Of a stretch of DNA of 64,000 nucleotides, positions 22,052 through 30,937 are shown in pieces (within the stretch, counting starts at the first letter, position 1; each line of letters starts with the position of its first letter). The notes below the pieces were generated by a model that searched no databases, was not told the DNA's origin, and saw only the letters and a program-made list of their open reading frames with translations. Source of the stretch: Pseudomonas sp. MMS21 TM103 (GTDB lineage Bacteria; Pseudomonadota; Gammaproteobacteria; Pseudomonadales; Pseudomonadaceae); NCBI RefSeq assembly GCF_022132145.1, contig NZ_JAJISP010000001.1:558001-622000 (forward strand), read 5' to 3'. Both the position numbers and the translations under genes were made by a program.

Positions 22052-23131
22052 TCAGGCGTTGCGATAACGCCGCGGTACGCGCTGGGTGACCTTGCTCAAC
22101 AGCTCATAGCCGATGGTGCCGGCCGCCCGCGCCACCTCATCCACCGGCAGTTGGGCGCCCCACAGCTGCACGTCATCGCCAACCCGGGCAGCTGGCAGAT
22201 CGGTTAGATCGACCGTCAGCATGTCCATCGATACCCGCCCCGCCAGCGCCACACGCTGACCACGCACCAGCAACGGCGTACCGCTCGGCGCATGGCGCGG
22301 ATAGCCATCGGCGTAACCGCAGCTGACCGTGCCGATGCGCGACGGCCGCTGGGCCAGCCAGCTGGCGCCATAGCCGACGCTTTCGCCCACCGCCACTTCG
22401 CGGCAGGCAATCAGCTGCGCCGCCAGGGTCATCGCCGGCTGAAGGCCCAGCTCGGCGGCCCCCAGTTCGGCAAAAGGGGTGGCGCCGTAGAGCATGATGC
22501 CCGGCCGCAACCAATCCATGTGCGCCGCCGGAATGGTCAGAATGGCCGCCGAGTTGGCCAGCGAGCGCTGGGCGAAATCCAGATCGAGCACGTCAAGGAA
22601 TACCTCGAGCTGCTGCTCGGTCATTTCATGGCCACGCTCGTCGGCACAGGCAAAGTGGCTGAGCAGGTTCAACTCGGCCACCGCCGCCGCGCCGTGCAGA
22701 CGCGCATGCCAGGCGCGCAGGCCGAGTTCATTGAAGCCCAGACGATGCATGCCGCTGTCCAGCTTCAGCCAGATATTCAACGGCCGACTCAGCTTGGCCG
22801 CGAGAAAATCCGCCGCCTGCTGTTCGCCCTGCAGCACCAGATCCAGGCCCAATTGCGCCGCCAGTTGATATTCCGCTGCCTCGAAACAACCTTCGAGCAA
22901 CAGGATCCGCGCCTCGCTGTGCAGCGCCCGCACCTCGACCGCCTCCTCCAGGCTGGCCACGGCAAAACCATCGGCCAGGTCAGACAACGCCGTCACCACC
23001 TCGCCCACGCCATGCCCATAGGCATTCGCCTTGACCACCGCAAAGGCCTGTCGGCCCGGCGCGCAGCGCTTGGCCACGGCATAGTTATGGCGGATGGCTG
23101 CAAGATCGATGGTGGCGATGAGGGGGCGCAT
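22052..23131 (-). CDS. alr: Alanine racemase
   Basis: Alanine racemase interconverts L- and D-alanine with pyridoxal phosphate, providing D-alanine for peptidoglycan. The 359-residue protein has the PLP lysine K34 in AVVKANAYGHG and the second catalytic tyrosine in GESVGYGASW near residue 250, with SCGYADGYPRHAPSG after it. Pseudomonads usually have a catabolic DadX as well; the location beside dnaB matches the biosynthetic Alr. It is separated from dnaB by a terminator, so it must have its own promoter. It converges with the cyclase gene across 23 bases. Confidence 0.95.
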   Translation of the reverse strand: MRPLIATIDLAAIRHNYAVAKRCAPGRQAFAVVKANAYGHGVGEVVTALSDLADGFAVASLEEAVEVRALHSEARILLLEGCFEAAEYQLAAQLGLDLVLQGEQQAADFLAAKLSRPLNIWLKLDSGMHRLGFNELGLRAWHARLHGAAAVAELNLLSHFACADERGHEMTEQQLEVFLDVLDLDFAQRSLANSAAILTIPAAHMDWLRPGIMLYGATPFAELGAAELGLQPAMTLAAQLIACREVAVGESVGYGASWLAQRPSRIGTVSCGYADGYPRHAPSGTPLLVRGQRVALAGRVSMDMLTVDLTDLPAARVGDDVQLWGAQLPVDEVARAAGTIGYELLSKVTQRVPRRYRNA

Positions 23132-23147
23132 GGGCGGAATGTCCTGA

Positions 23148-23187
23148 AAGCAAAACGGGCGACCAGTTTAACCACTGGCCGCCCGTT
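23148..23187 (-). terminator. Intrinsic terminator after dnaB
   Basis: On the minus strand AACGGGCGGCCAGT pairs with ACTGGTCGCCCGTT with one mismatch around a six-base loop and is followed by TTGCTTTC. It lies between the dnaB stop and the alr start. Confidence 0.85.
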
Positions 23188-23234
23188 GTTATTGATCCTA
23201 CTCGGCAAGAACATGCACTCACCCTACTGCAGGC

Positions 23235-24629
23235 TCAATCCTCGTCGAACTGGTAGCTGCCCGGCGCCAGGTTCTCGAAGCGCGAATACTTGCCGAGAAA
23301 GGCCAGGCGCGTGGTGCCGATAGGCCCGTTACGCTGCTTGCCGATGATGATTTCGGCCACGCCCTTGAGCTCGGTTTCCGGGTGATAGACCTCGTCGCGG
23401 TAGACGAACATGATGATGTCGGCGTCCTGCTCGATCGCCCCGGATTCACGCAAGTCGGAGTTGATCGGGCGCTTGTTCGGGCGCTGCTCCAGGGAACGGT
23501 TGAGCTGCGACAGGGCGATCACCGGGCAGTTGAATTCCTTGGCCAGGGCCTTGAGCGAACGGGAAATCTCGGAGATCTCGTTGACCCGACTGTCGCTGCT
23601 GGAGCCGGGAATCTGCATCAGCTGCAGGTAGTCGACCATGATCATGCCGATTTCGCCGTGCTCGCGGGCCAGGCGCCGGGTACGCGCACGCATCTCCGAC
23701 GGCGAGATGCCGGCGGTGTCGTCGATGAACAGCTTGCGATCATTGAGCAGATTGACCGCCGAGGTCAGGCGCGGCCAATCGTCGTCGTCCAGGCGGCCGG
23801 CACGCACCTTGGTCTGATCGATGCGGCCGAGTGAGGCCAGCATCCGCATGACGATCGAATCCGACGGCATCTCCAGCGAATACACGACGATGGCCTTGTC
23901 GCTGCGCAACACGGCGTTTTCCACCAGGTTCATGGCGAAGGTGGTCTTACCCATGGACGGTCGACCGGCGACGATGATCAAATCCGCCGGCTGCAAGCCG
24001 CTGGTCTGCGCATCCAGATCGTTAAAGCCGGTGGACAGCCCGGTGATCGCATCGCCCGAGTTGAACAGGGTGTCGATGCGGTCGATGGCCTTGACCAGGA
24101 TGTCGTTGATGCCCACCGGACCGCCGGTCTTCGGCCGCGCCTCGGCGATCTGGAAGATCAGGCGCTCGGCCTCGTCGAGAATCTCCTCGCCGGTGCGGCC
24201 CTGTGGCGAATAGGCGCTGTCGGCGATTTCGCCGCTGATGCCGATCAACTGACGCAGGGTGGCACGCTCGCGGATGATCTGCGCATAGGCCTTGATGTTG
24301 GCCACCGACGGAATGTTCTTCGCCAGTTCGCCCAGATAGGCCAAGCCCCCGACTTGCGACAGCTGCCCTTCCTTGTCCAACTGCTCGGACACGGTGACCA
24401 CGTCGAAGGGGTGATTGCGCTCGGCCAGTTTGTAGATGGCGCGGAAGATCAGGCGGTGGTCGTGTCGATAGAAATCGCCATCGGACACCGCATCAAGCAC
24501 CCGCTCCCAGGCGTTGTTGTCGAGCATCAGGCCACCCAGCACGGCTTGCTCGGCCTCGATCGAGTGCGGCGGCACTTTCAAGGCGGAGGTTTGCAGGTCG
24601 TATTGCTCGGGAATGTTGATGTCGTTCAT
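23235..24629 (-). CDS. dnaB: Replicative DNA helicase DnaB
   Basis: DnaB is the hexameric 5'-3' helicase that unwinds the chromosome ahead of DNA polymerase III and binds primase. The start at 24629 (MNDINIPEQYDLQTSALKVP) gives 464 residues, the usual Pseudomonas length. The N-terminal domain includes PHSIEAEQAVLGGLML near residue 20; Walker A GRPSMGKTTFAMNLVE is near 213 and Walker B MIMVDYLQLM near 315, with LSQLNRSLEQRPNKRP after it. No intein is present. A strong terminator immediately upstream separates it from rplI. Confidence 0.98.
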   Translation of the reverse strand: MNDINIPEQYDLQTSALKVPPHSIEAEQAVLGGLMLDNNAWERVLDAVSDGDFYRHDHRLIFRAIYKLAERNHPFDVVTVSEQLDKEGQLSQVGGLAYLGELAKNIPSVANIKAYAQIIRERATLRQLIGISGEIADSAYSPQGRTGEEILDEAERLIFQIAEARPKTGGPVGINDILVKAIDRIDTLFNSGDAITGLSTGFNDLDAQTSGLQPADLIIVAGRPSMGKTTFAMNLVENAVLRSDKAIVVYSLEMPSDSIVMRMLASLGRIDQTKVRAGRLDDDDWPRLTSAVNLLNDRKLFIDDTAGISPSEMRARTRRLAREHGEIGMIMVDYLQLMQIPGSSSDSRVNEISEISRSLKALAKEFNCPVIALSQLNRSLEQRPNKRPINSDLRESGAIEQDADIIMFVYRDEVYHPETELKGVAEIIIGKQRNGPIGTTRLAFLGKYSRFENLAPGSYQFDED

Positions 24630-24671
24630 AGGGCTCTGGGCAAAAAACGGATGCACTAAAAATCGAGAATT

Positions 24672-24713
24672 GAAAAACAAAGGGCACGGCATCGCTTGCG
24701 CAATGCCGTGCCC
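24672..24713 (-). terminator. Intrinsic terminator of the rpsF-rpsR-rplI operon
   Basis: On the minus strand GGGCACGGCAT (24713-24703) pairs perfectly with ATGCCGTGCCC (24692-24682) around a 10-base loop and is followed by TTTGTTTTTC. It closes the ribosomal protein operon upstream of dnaB. Confidence 0.93.
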
Positions 24714-24775
24714 GATGTTAACGGCCTTGCACCTAAGCGCAAGCCCGTTGAGCGGCTAGCTTCAGAGCAAGGCTC

Positions 24776-25225
24776 TTAGACTGCTGCAACCACAACGACG
24801 CGGACGGTCGCTTCAACGTCGGAGTGCAGGTGCACAGCCACGTCGTATTCGCCAATCTGGCGAATGGTACCGTTCGGCAGACGCACTTCAGACTTGGCCA
24901 CTTCCACGCCAGAGGCGGTCAGGGCGTCAGCGATGTCGTGCGTACCGATGGAGCCGAACAGCTTGCCCTCATCGCCCGCAGTAGCGGTGATGGTGACTTC
25001 CAGTTCAGCCAACTGAGCGGCGCGAGTTTCAGCAGATGCTTTCTTATCGGCAGCCAGCTGTTCCAATTCGGCGCGACGCGCTTCAAACGTAGCCACGTTG
25101 GCAGCGGTTGCAGCAGTAGCTTTGCCGAATGGCAGCAGGAAGTTACGGCCGTAACCGGCCTTAACGTTCACTTTATCGCCCAGGTTGCCCAGGTTGGCGA
25201 TTTTTTCCAGCAGGATCAGTTCCAT
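24776..25225 (-). CDS. rplI: Large ribosomal subunit protein bL9
   Basis: bL9 binds 23S rRNA near the L1 stalk and helps maintain the reading frame. The 149-residue sequence starts [20 protein letters not shown] and contains the signature [13 protein letters not shown], followed by the long connecting helix and the C-terminal domain [16 protein letters not shown]. It is the last gene of the operon and is followed by the terminator at 24672-24713. Confidence 0.98.
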   Translation of the reverse strand: MELILLEKIANLGNLGDKVNVKAGYGRNFLLPFGKATAATAANVATFEARRAELEQLAADKKASAETRAAQLAELEVTITATAGDEGKLFGSIGTHDIADALTASGVEVAKSEVRLPNGTIRQIGEYDVAVHLHSDVEATVRVVVVAAV

Positions 25226-25246
25226 TTGGTAATAACCTCTTAACTT

Positions 25247-26140
25247 TTAACCTTCACCGTTCGCGGGACCCGAGCCTTGCTTGCGCTCGAAGCGACCACG
25301 AAAATCAAACAGGCTGTCGACAATGGCCAAGACCACCAATAACGGATAAGTCAGCTGCATGAACAGCAGCAGCGTGATGTACAACCCGACCAGCCAGAAC
25401 TTGGCCAGTCGCCCTTGCACCACCAACCCGTGCAACAGGGCCACGGCGGCAAACACCAGCGGCACGCTGCACAGCGGAGTCAACATGGCCATCTGCGGTC
25501 CCAGATTGGGGCCCAGTAGCATGCCGACCAGCAGCAACATCGCCGGTGCCAGCGGCAGTCGCAGCGCGCGAAACTCGCGCCCGAAACCGCCAGGGTTATA
25601 CAACAGCGCCTGCCAATAACGCCCAAGCATCAGGCTCAGCAGGCTGACAATCTGCAGCAAAGCCGCCAATAAACCGGTCAGCACCGGTGCAATCAGGCTA
25701 TCCAGGCGCGCTCGCTCGTCCACCGACATCTGCTGGTGAACCCCATCGAGCATTTGCGGCAGGAGCTTTTGCAGCTCACCTGCCATCGCCGCGATGGGTT
25801 CGCGGAACACCGCACCCAAAACCAACCCGTACACCAGGCCCAAGGCCACGCTGCAAAGCAGCACACGGTTCCAGGACAGACTGGCGCGCAACAACAACGC
25901 CAGCCCCAGCGCACCGAGCAACACCAACAGGGTGCGCGGCTCACCGAAATACCACCAGCCAATCGCCGGCAGCAGGGCCCAAGCGAGGATGCCCAGGGCA
26001 TCACTCAGACCGCGCCGCAGGAGCACCAGGCAACCTGCGGCAGCACTTAACCAGAACAGCAGCGGCAATGCCGCCGAAACAACCACCACGAGGATGGCCT
26101 GCATACGGCCGCGCATAATGAATTCAGCTAAGGCGCGCAT
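25247..26140 (-). CDS. DUF2232/YybS-like membrane protein in the bS6 operon
   Basis: The 297-residue protein has about eight hydrophobic segments (for example MQAILVVVVSAALPLLFWLS and LLLVGMLLGPNLGPQMAML) and resembles the DUF2232 group. It lies between rpsR and rplI; from memory the same place is occupied in other pseudomonads, including P. aeruginosa. The start is at 26140 with AAGGGAT upstream. Its C-terminus is basic (FERKQGSGPANGEG). Function is unknown; linkage to ribosomal protein genes and to dnaB is positional only. Confidence 0.85.
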   Translation of the reverse strand: MRALAEFIMRGRMQAILVVVVSAALPLLFWLSAAAGCLVLLRRGLSDALGILAWALLPAIGWWYFGEPRTLLVLLGALGLALLLRASLSWNRVLLCSVALGLVYGLVLGAVFREPIAAMAGELQKLLPQMLDGVHQQMSVDERARLDSLIAPVLTGLLAALLQIVSLLSLMLGRYWQALLYNPGGFGREFRALRLPLAPAMLLLVGMLLGPNLGPQMAMLTPLCSVPLVFAAVALLHGLVVQGRLAKFWLVGLYITLLLFMQLTYPLLVVLAIVDSLFDFRGRFERKQGSGPANGEG

Positions 26141-26176
26141 GCGTTTTATCCCTTACTTCTTGTCGAACAACCGATC

Positions 26177-26407
26177 TCAGCGGCCGTGGCTGTCGGTGTA
26201 GGGCAGCAGGGCCAGGAAGCGGGCGCGCTTGATAGCGGTAGCCAGCTGACGCTGATAACGAGCCTTGGTACCGGTGATACGGCTAGGAACGATCTTGCCG
26301 GTTTCCGAGATGTAGGCTTTCAGGGTGTTGAGATCTTTGAAATCGATCTCTTTCACCTCTTCAGCGGTGAAACGGCAGAATTTACGACGACGGAAGAAAC
26401 GTGCCAT
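26177..26407 (-). CDS. rpsR: Small ribosomal subunit protein bS18
   Basis: bS18 pairs with bS6 on the platform of the 30S subunit. The 76-residue protein [20 protein letters not shown] contains [23 protein letters not shown] and [20 protein letters not shown], typical of the family. It follows rpsF by 28 bases and is co-transcribed with it. Confidence 0.98.
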   Translation of the reverse strand: MARFFRRRKFCRFTAEEVKEIDFKDLNTLKAYISETGKIVPSRITGTKARYQRQLATAIKRARFLALLPYTDSHGR

Positions 26408-26435
26408 TTGATAGGCTCCTCAATAGATCCGTGGA

Positions 26436-26867
26436 TTACTCGTCAGCGTTGTCGCTGTCGCTGTTGTTGTCGCTGTCATCGCTGCTCGAGTCGTCAGACT
26501 CAGCGCTTTCAGGACGGTCACGACGCTCACGACGCTCACTGCGGTTTTCTTCGGCCTTGAGCATCTCCGACTGTTCAACAACGGCTTCGTCGCGACGGAT
26601 GACCAAGTTACGGATCACGGCATCGTTGTAACGGAAGTTGTCTTCCATCTCAGCCAGGGCTTTACCAGTGCACTCAACGTTGAGCATCACATAGTGAGCC
26701 TTGTGGACGTTGTTGATGGCGTAAGCCAGCTGACGACGACCCCAATCTTCCAGGCGGTGGATTTTGCCGCCGTCTTCTTCGATCAGCTTGGTGTAACGCT
26801 CAACCATGCCGCCGACTTGCTCGCTCTGGTCCGGGTGAACCAGAAAGATGATTTCGTAATGACGCAT
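26436..26867 (-). CDS. rpsF: Small ribosomal subunit protein bS6
   Basis: bS6 binds the 16S rRNA platform together with bS18. The 143-residue protein has the canonical fold ([40 protein letters not shown]) and an acidic, serine-rich C-terminal tail of about 35 residues ending SDSDNADE. Such tails are the substrate of the glutamate ligase RimK in other bacteria; this one is longer than that of E. coli. It is the first gene of the operon, with AAGGAG upstream and a leader of about 115 bases. Confidence 0.98.
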   Translation of the reverse strand: MRHYEIIFLVHPDQSEQVGGMVERYTKLIEEDGGKIHRLEDWGRRQLAYAINNVHKAHYVMLNVECTGKALAEMEDNFRYNDAVIRNLVIRRDEAVVEQSEMLKAEENRSERRERRDRPESAESDDSSSDDSDNNSDSDNADE

Positions 26868-26888
26868 AAATGCTCCTTACGGGTTGTA

Positions 26889-26912
26889 GCCTGCCGCCAA
26901 ACGCGGTCAGGC
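26889..26912 (-). promoter_or_regulatory. Leader hairpin of the bS6 operon (candidate S6:S18-binding RNA)
   Basis: On the minus strand GCCTG-a-CCGC-gtttg-GCGG-CAGGC forms a nine-pair hairpin with a bulged A, ending about 20 bases before the rpsF start. Many bacteria control this operon by binding of the bS6-bS18 complex to a leader hairpin containing CCG. This hairpin contains CCG, but I cannot verify the full consensus. Confidence 0.45.
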
Positions 26913-26988
26913 AAGGAGTGAATATCACTTGTGAGTCTTGCTGAAATAGCAGGGCGCAATAGCGCCTGCCGTCGCGGCAAGGGGCGCC

Positions 26989-27017
26989 ATTCTAGAGAAC
27001 CCCCTAGGCACAAGCAA
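26989..27017 (-). promoter_or_regulatory. Sigma-70 promoter of the rpsF operon
   Basis: Minus strand TTGCTT (27017-27012) and TAGAAT (26994-26989) are separated by exactly 17 bases. The following GGCGCCCC is a GC-rich discriminator, typical of promoters under stringent control by ppGpp. Confidence 0.75.
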
Positions 27018-27076
27018 GGTCGACTGGTGATTATTTGAACAGCAAGACTGAGCTGACGCGAATTACGTCTGAGCGG

Positions 27077-27128
27077 CGCCAGCTTGCTGGCGATCCGCCG
27101 CAGGAACAGCGAATCGCCAGCCAGCCGA
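27077..27128. repeat. REP-like element with GCCAGCTTGCTGGC core
   Basis: CGCCAGC-TT-GCTGGCG at 27077-27092 is a perfect 7-bp hairpin of the kind very frequent in Pseudomonas intergenic REP sequences. A decayed partner, ATCGCCAGCCAGCC, follows at 27112-27125. It lies between rlmB and the rpsF promoter and may limit read-through. Confidence 0.6.
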
Positions 27129-27140
27129 CACCTATGTGAT

Positions 27141-27911
27141 TCAAGGCTTGCTCTTACCCTTGCTCTTGCTCTTGCTGCTGCGCTGGCGCAACGCCTCGAA
27201 CAGACAGACCCCAGTCGCCACCGAGACGTTGAGGCTGCTGACGCTGCCGGCCATCGGCAGCTTGACCAGGTAATCGCAATGCTCGCGAGTCAGGCGGCGC
27301 ATGCCCTTGCCCTCAGCCCCCATGACCAGCACGGTTGGCCCGGTCATGTCGTGCTGATACAACTCCTGCTCGGCCTCACCGGCAGTACCGACCACCCACA
27401 GGCCACGCTGCTGGAGCTTCTCCAGGCTGCGCGCCAGGTTGGTCACCGCCACCAGCGGAATCACCTCGGCAGCGCCACAGGCCACCTTGCGCACAGTGGC
27501 ATTGAGCGTGGCGGACTTGTCCTTTGGCACTATCACCGCCAGCGCACCCGCCGCATCGGCAGTACGCAGGCAAGCACCGAGATTGTGTGGATCGGTCACC
27601 CCATCCAGCACCAGCAACAGCGGCGGACCTATGGCGCGATCGAGCAACTCCTCGAGCATCGCCTCACCCCACACCTGACTGGGACTGACATCGGCAACCA
27701 CCCCCTGATGCACGCCCTCAACCCAGACATCCATCTCGCGCCGCTCGCACTGACTAACGGCGACCCGCGCCTCTGCGGCCAACGCCAGCAGGACTTGCAC
27801 CCGTGGGTCATTGCGCCCTTCAGCCAACCACACCTGCTTGACCCGCTTGGGGTGATGACGCAGCAGCGCCTCCACGGCATGCACGCCGTAGACTTTTTCC
27901 AGTTGGCTCAT
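27141..27911 (-). CDS. rlmB: 23S rRNA (guanosine(2251)-2'-O)-methyltransferase RlmB
   Basis: RlmB is a SPOUT/SpoU enzyme that methylates the 2'-hydroxyl of G2251 in the peptidyl-transferase region of 23S rRNA. The 256-residue protein starts MSQLEKVYGVHAVEALLRHH and shows the SpoU motifs LDGVTDPHNLGACLRTADAA near residue 115, LVMGAEGKGMRRLTREHCD near 197 and LPMAGSVSSLNVSVATG near 217. The start overlaps the rnr stop by 4 bases (ATGA), giving coupled translation. The C-terminus is lysine/serine-rich (SSKSKSKGKSKP). Confidence 0.96.
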   Translation of the reverse strand: MSQLEKVYGVHAVEALLRHHPKRVKQVWLAEGRNDPRVQVLLALAAEARVAVSQCERREMDVWVEGVHQGVVADVSPSQVWGEAMLEELLDRAIGPPLLLVLDGVTDPHNLGACLRTADAAGALAVIVPKDKSATLNATVRKVACGAAEVIPLVAVTNLARSLEKLQQRGLWVVGTAGEAEQELYQHDMTGPTVLVMGAEGKGMRRLTREHCDYLVKLPMAGSVSSLNVSVATGVCLFEALRQRSSKSKSKGKSKP

Positions 27912-30451
27912 GACTTCGCCTTACGCTTGCGTGGTCCGCCACCGGCGCTCGGCGCTCCGCTTTTTGGCGGCCCCTTGCGGTGCTTGGCGGATTTGGCGTC
28001 CGCGCTCGCCGGCTTGGCGGACTCGCTTTTAGCACCGCGCCCCTTGCCCTTGGATTCGGCTAGCAACGACTTTTTCAGCTCGCGGCTTTTCTCCACATCG
28101 GAACCGCCAGCAGCGACACCTCGCCCGTCCCGGCGCCCGGTTTTACCCGCGGACTCGAAACCACCGCGCCGACGCCCAACGGGCGCATCCACGACGCTCT
28201 GGGCCATTTCGAAGTCGATCTTGCGCTCGTCCAGATCAACCCGCATGACCTTGACCTCGACCGTGTCGCCGAGGCGGAAGTTACGCCCACTGCGCTCGCC
28301 GGCCAGACGATGATGAACCGGATCGAAATGGTAGTAATCGCCTGGCAAGGCGGTGACATGCACCAGACCTTCGACGTAGATATCGGTCAGCTCGACGAAC
28401 AGACCGAAACCGGTCACGGCGGTGATCACCCCCGGGAAGGTTTCGCCGACACGGTCTTTCATGAACTCGCATTTCAGCCAGTTGACCACATCGCGGGTGG
28501 CCTCGTCGGCGCGCCGCTCGGACATCGAACACTGCTCGCCGAGCTGCTCCAGGATCGGCTCATCATAGGGATAGATGCGCGCTTTGGGCATGCTCGCCGC
28601 GCCCGCGCGCTTGACGTGCGGGGTGTCGAGCCTGGAGCGAATCACGCTGCGGATCGCCCGATGGATCAGCAGATCCGGGTAACGGCGGATCGGCGAGGTG
28701 AAGTGGGCATAGGCTTCGTAATTCAGACCGAAGTGACCCTGATTGTCCGCGCTGTACACCGCCTGACTGAGCGAACGCAGCATCACGGTCTGGATCAGGT
28801 GGTAATCCGGGCGACCACGAATACTTTCCAGCAGAGCCTGGTAGTCCTTGGGTGTCGGACCGTCTTTGGACTTGCCACGATGCAGGGACAGGCCCAGCTC
28901 GGTGAGGAAGGCCTTGAGTTTTTCCACGCGCTCGGGCGGCGGGCCATCGTGCACGCGATACAGCGCCGGGATTTCATGCTTCTGCATGAACGCGGCAGTG
29001 GCCACGTTAGCGGCCAGCATGCACTCCTCGATCAGCTTGTGCGCATCGTTGCGCTGGGTCGGCCGAATCTCGGCGATCTTGCGTCCGGCACCGAAGATGA
29101 TTCGCGTCTCCTGAGTCTCGAAGTCGATGGCGCCGCGCTCGTGACGCGCCGCCAACAACACCTGATACAGGGAGTAGAGCTGCTTGAGGTGTGGCAACAC
29201 TTCCTTGTACTCACCACGCAACACCTTGCCTTCGCTGCCTTTCGGCTCTTCGAGCATGGCACTGACCTTGTTGTAGGTCAGGCGCGCATGGGAATGGATC
29301 ACCGCCTCGCAGAACTGGTAATCGATCATCTTGCCGGTCTTCGAGATGCTCATCTCGCAGACCAGGGCCAAACGATCCACCTGCGGATTCAGCGAGCAGA
29401 GGCCGTTGGACAGCTCCTCCGGCAGCATCGGGATCACCCGCTCAGGGAAATACACCGAATTGCCACGCACCTGCGCCTCGGCATCCAGCGCCGAATCGAC
29501 TTTCACATAGTGGGAGACGTCGGCAATCGCCACGTACAGCTTCCAGCCACCGGAGAACAACCGCCAGTTGCTGCCGTTCTTCTCGCAATAGACCGCATCG
29601 TCGAAATCGCGGGCATCTTCGCCGTCAATAGTGACGAAGGGCAGATGACGCAGGTCGATGCGCTTTTCCTTGTCCTTGTCTTCGACTTCAGGCTTGAGCT
29701 TGCGCGCTTCCTTGACCACGGCCTCGGGCCAGACGTGGGGGATATCATAGCTGCGCAGCGCAACATCGATCTCCATGCCTGGCGCCATGTAGTTGCCAAC
29801 CACCTCAACCACATCGCCCTGCGGCTGAAAGCGCGGGGTCGGCCAGTGGGTGATCTTCACCTCGACGAACTGGCCCTGCTTGGCGCCGGCATTACGCCCC
29901 GGCGTAACCAGCACCTCCTGCTGGATCTTCGGGTTGTCGGCGACCACGAAACCGATGCCGCTCTCTTCGTAATAGCGACCGACGATGGTTTCATGGGCAC
30001 GGGTCAGCACTTCGACGATACCGCCTTCGCGGCGACCACGCCGATCCAGGCCGGTAACCCGCGCCAAGCCACGGTCGCCATCGAAGACCAGGCGCATCTG
30101 CGCCGGACTGAGGAACAGGTCATCGCTGCCGTCGTCCGGAATCAGAAAGCCAAAACCGTCGCGGTGGCCACTGACGCGCCCCAGGATCAGGTCCAGCTTG
30201 TCCACCGGCGCATAAGTGCCACGACGCGTATAGATCAACTGACCGTCGCGCTCCATGGCTCGCAGCCGACGACGCAGCGCCTCGATCTGCTCTTCGGTGG
30301 TAAGGCCGAACTCATCGAGCAACTGCTCACGGTTCGCCGGGGAACCACGCTCGGCGAGATGCTGCAGAATCAGCTCGCGACTCGGGATGGGGTTTTCGTA
30401 TTTTTCCGCTTCACGAGCGGCCTCAGGGTCGAGGGATTGCCAGTCGGCCAT
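27908..30451 (-). CDS. rnr: Ribonuclease R
   Basis: RNase R is a 3'-5' exoribonuclease of the RNB family that degrades structured RNA and defective mRNA with trans-translation. The 847-residue protein has an N-terminal winged helix (about 20-90), two cold-shock domains, the RNB catalytic domain with DGEDARDFDDAVYCEK near residue 278 carrying the four metal-binding aspartates, an S1 domain near 645-725 and a basic, low-complexity tail rich in K, S and A (GRGAKSESAKPASADAKSAK). It starts at 30451 and is translationally coupled to rlmB. It is divergent from tRNA-Leu. Confidence 0.97.
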   Translation of the reverse strand: MADWQSLDPEAAREAEKYENPIPSRELILQHLAERGSPANREQLLDEFGLTTEEQIEALRRRLRAMERDGQLIYTRRGTYAPVDKLDLILGRVSGHRDGFGFLIPDDGSDDLFLSPAQMRLVFDGDRGLARVTGLDRRGRREGGIVEVLTRAHETIVGRYYEESGIGFVVADNPKIQQEVLVTPGRNAGAKQGQFVEVKITHWPTPRFQPQGDVVEVVGNYMAPGMEIDVALRSYDIPHVWPEAVVKEARKLKPEVEDKDKEKRIDLRHLPFVTIDGEDARDFDDAVYCEKNGSNWRLFSGGWKLYVAIADVSHYVKVDSALDAEAQVRGNSVYFPERVIPMLPEELSNGLCSLNPQVDRLALVCEMSISKTGKMIDYQFCEAVIHSHARLTYNKVSAMLEEPKGSEGKVLRGEYKEVLPHLKQLYSLYQVLLAARHERGAIDFETQETRIIFGAGRKIAEIRPTQRNDAHKLIEECMLAANVATAAFMQKHEIPALYRVHDGPPPERVEKLKAFLTELGLSLHRGKSKDGPTPKDYQALLESIRGRPDYHLIQTVMLRSLSQAVYSADNQGHFGLNYEAYAHFTSPIRRYPDLLIHRAIRSVIRSRLDTPHVKRAGAASMPKARIYPYDEPILEQLGEQCSMSERRADEATRDVVNWLKCEFMKDRVGETFPGVITAVTGFGLFVELTDIYVEGLVHVTALPGDYYHFDPVHHRLAGERSGRNFRLGDTVEVKVMRVDLDERKIDFEMAQSVVDAPVGRRRGGFESAGKTGRRDGRGVAAGGSDVEKSRELKKSLLAESKGKGRGAKSESAKPASADAKSAKHRKGPPKSGAPSAGGGPRKRKAKS

Positions 30452-30564
30452 TAGAGAGAGTTCACCTTTTCTATATAAATTCGGTTTTCCATGTGCCTAT
30501 TGAAGCGCGAAACCACTATCCGGGTCAGCACAGCACACAGAATAAAATTTTTTGATCACAGGGC

Positions 30565-30593
30565 TTTACAAGTAAAAAGTCGATCCGTATTAT
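30565..30593 (+). promoter_or_regulatory. Sigma-70 promoter of tRNA-Leu
   Basis: TTTACA (30565-30570) and TATTAT (30588-30593) are separated by 17 bases and followed by the GC-rich discriminator GCGCGCC. The transcript would begin near 30600 with a 5' leader of about 57 bases removed during tRNA maturation. The discriminator suggests stringent control. Confidence 0.8.
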
Positions 30594-30656
30594 GCGCGCC
30601 ACAACGACGACAAACGTAGTTGTAGTTGATAGTAAATGAGCGATCATTGCAATCAA

Positions 30657-30743
30657 GCCCAGGTGGTGAAATTGGTAGACACGCCAGCTTCAGGTGCTGG
30701 TGACCTTACGGTCGTGGAAGTTCGAGTCTTCTCCTGGGCACCA
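30657..30743 (+). tRNA. tRNA-Leu (CAG anticodon)
   Basis: The acceptor stem GCCCAGG (30657-30663) pairs with CCTGGGC (30733-30739), followed by discriminator A and an encoded CCA. The anticodon arm CCAGC-TTCAGGT-GCTGG has anticodon CAG, which decodes CUG, the main leucine codon of high-GC pseudomonads. The long variable arm gives a total of 87 nucleotides, as expected of a class II tRNA, and the T-loop reads TTCGAGT. Confidence 0.97.
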
Positions 30744-30747
30744 ATTC

Positions 30748-30776
30748 AAAAAACCGAGCCAAGCGCTCGGTTTTTT
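30748..30776 (+). terminator. Intrinsic terminator after tRNA-Leu
   Basis: AAAAAACCGAGC at 30748-30759 pairs with GCTCGGTTTTTT at 30765-30776 around a CAAGC loop. It lies 5 bases after the tRNA CCA end. Confidence 0.93.
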
Positions 30777-30863
30777 CTTGCCTGCGATTTAGTGCAGCAG
30801 ACCGTCAAACGACCCGAACCCCATACCGCCTGACGGCAACTTGCAGGCTACAGCCCCGCAAAC

Positions 30864-30879
30864 CAAGCCACCAGGCTTG
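30864..30879 (-). terminator. Weak hairpin downstream of the chemoreceptor gene
   Basis: On the minus strand CAAGCC-TGGT-GGCTTG is a 6-bp stem followed by GTTTGC. It may be the 3' end of the chemoreceptor transcript, but the stem and T-run are weak. Confidence 0.4.
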
Positions 30880-30937
30880 CCGAGTGAAGCCTGACGGCCC
30901 GGCCCATTCGGCAATATTCGCCTTACCGGAGCAAAGT

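Noticed and set aside
28310..30454. Plus-strand frame of 714 codons opposite rnr
   Set aside because: Antisense shadow of rnr; RNase R motifs on the minus strand are intact.
30777..30937. Attachment site of an integrated element at the 3' end of tRNA-Leu
   Set aside because: No repeat of the tRNA 3' end and no integrase gene is seen in the window.
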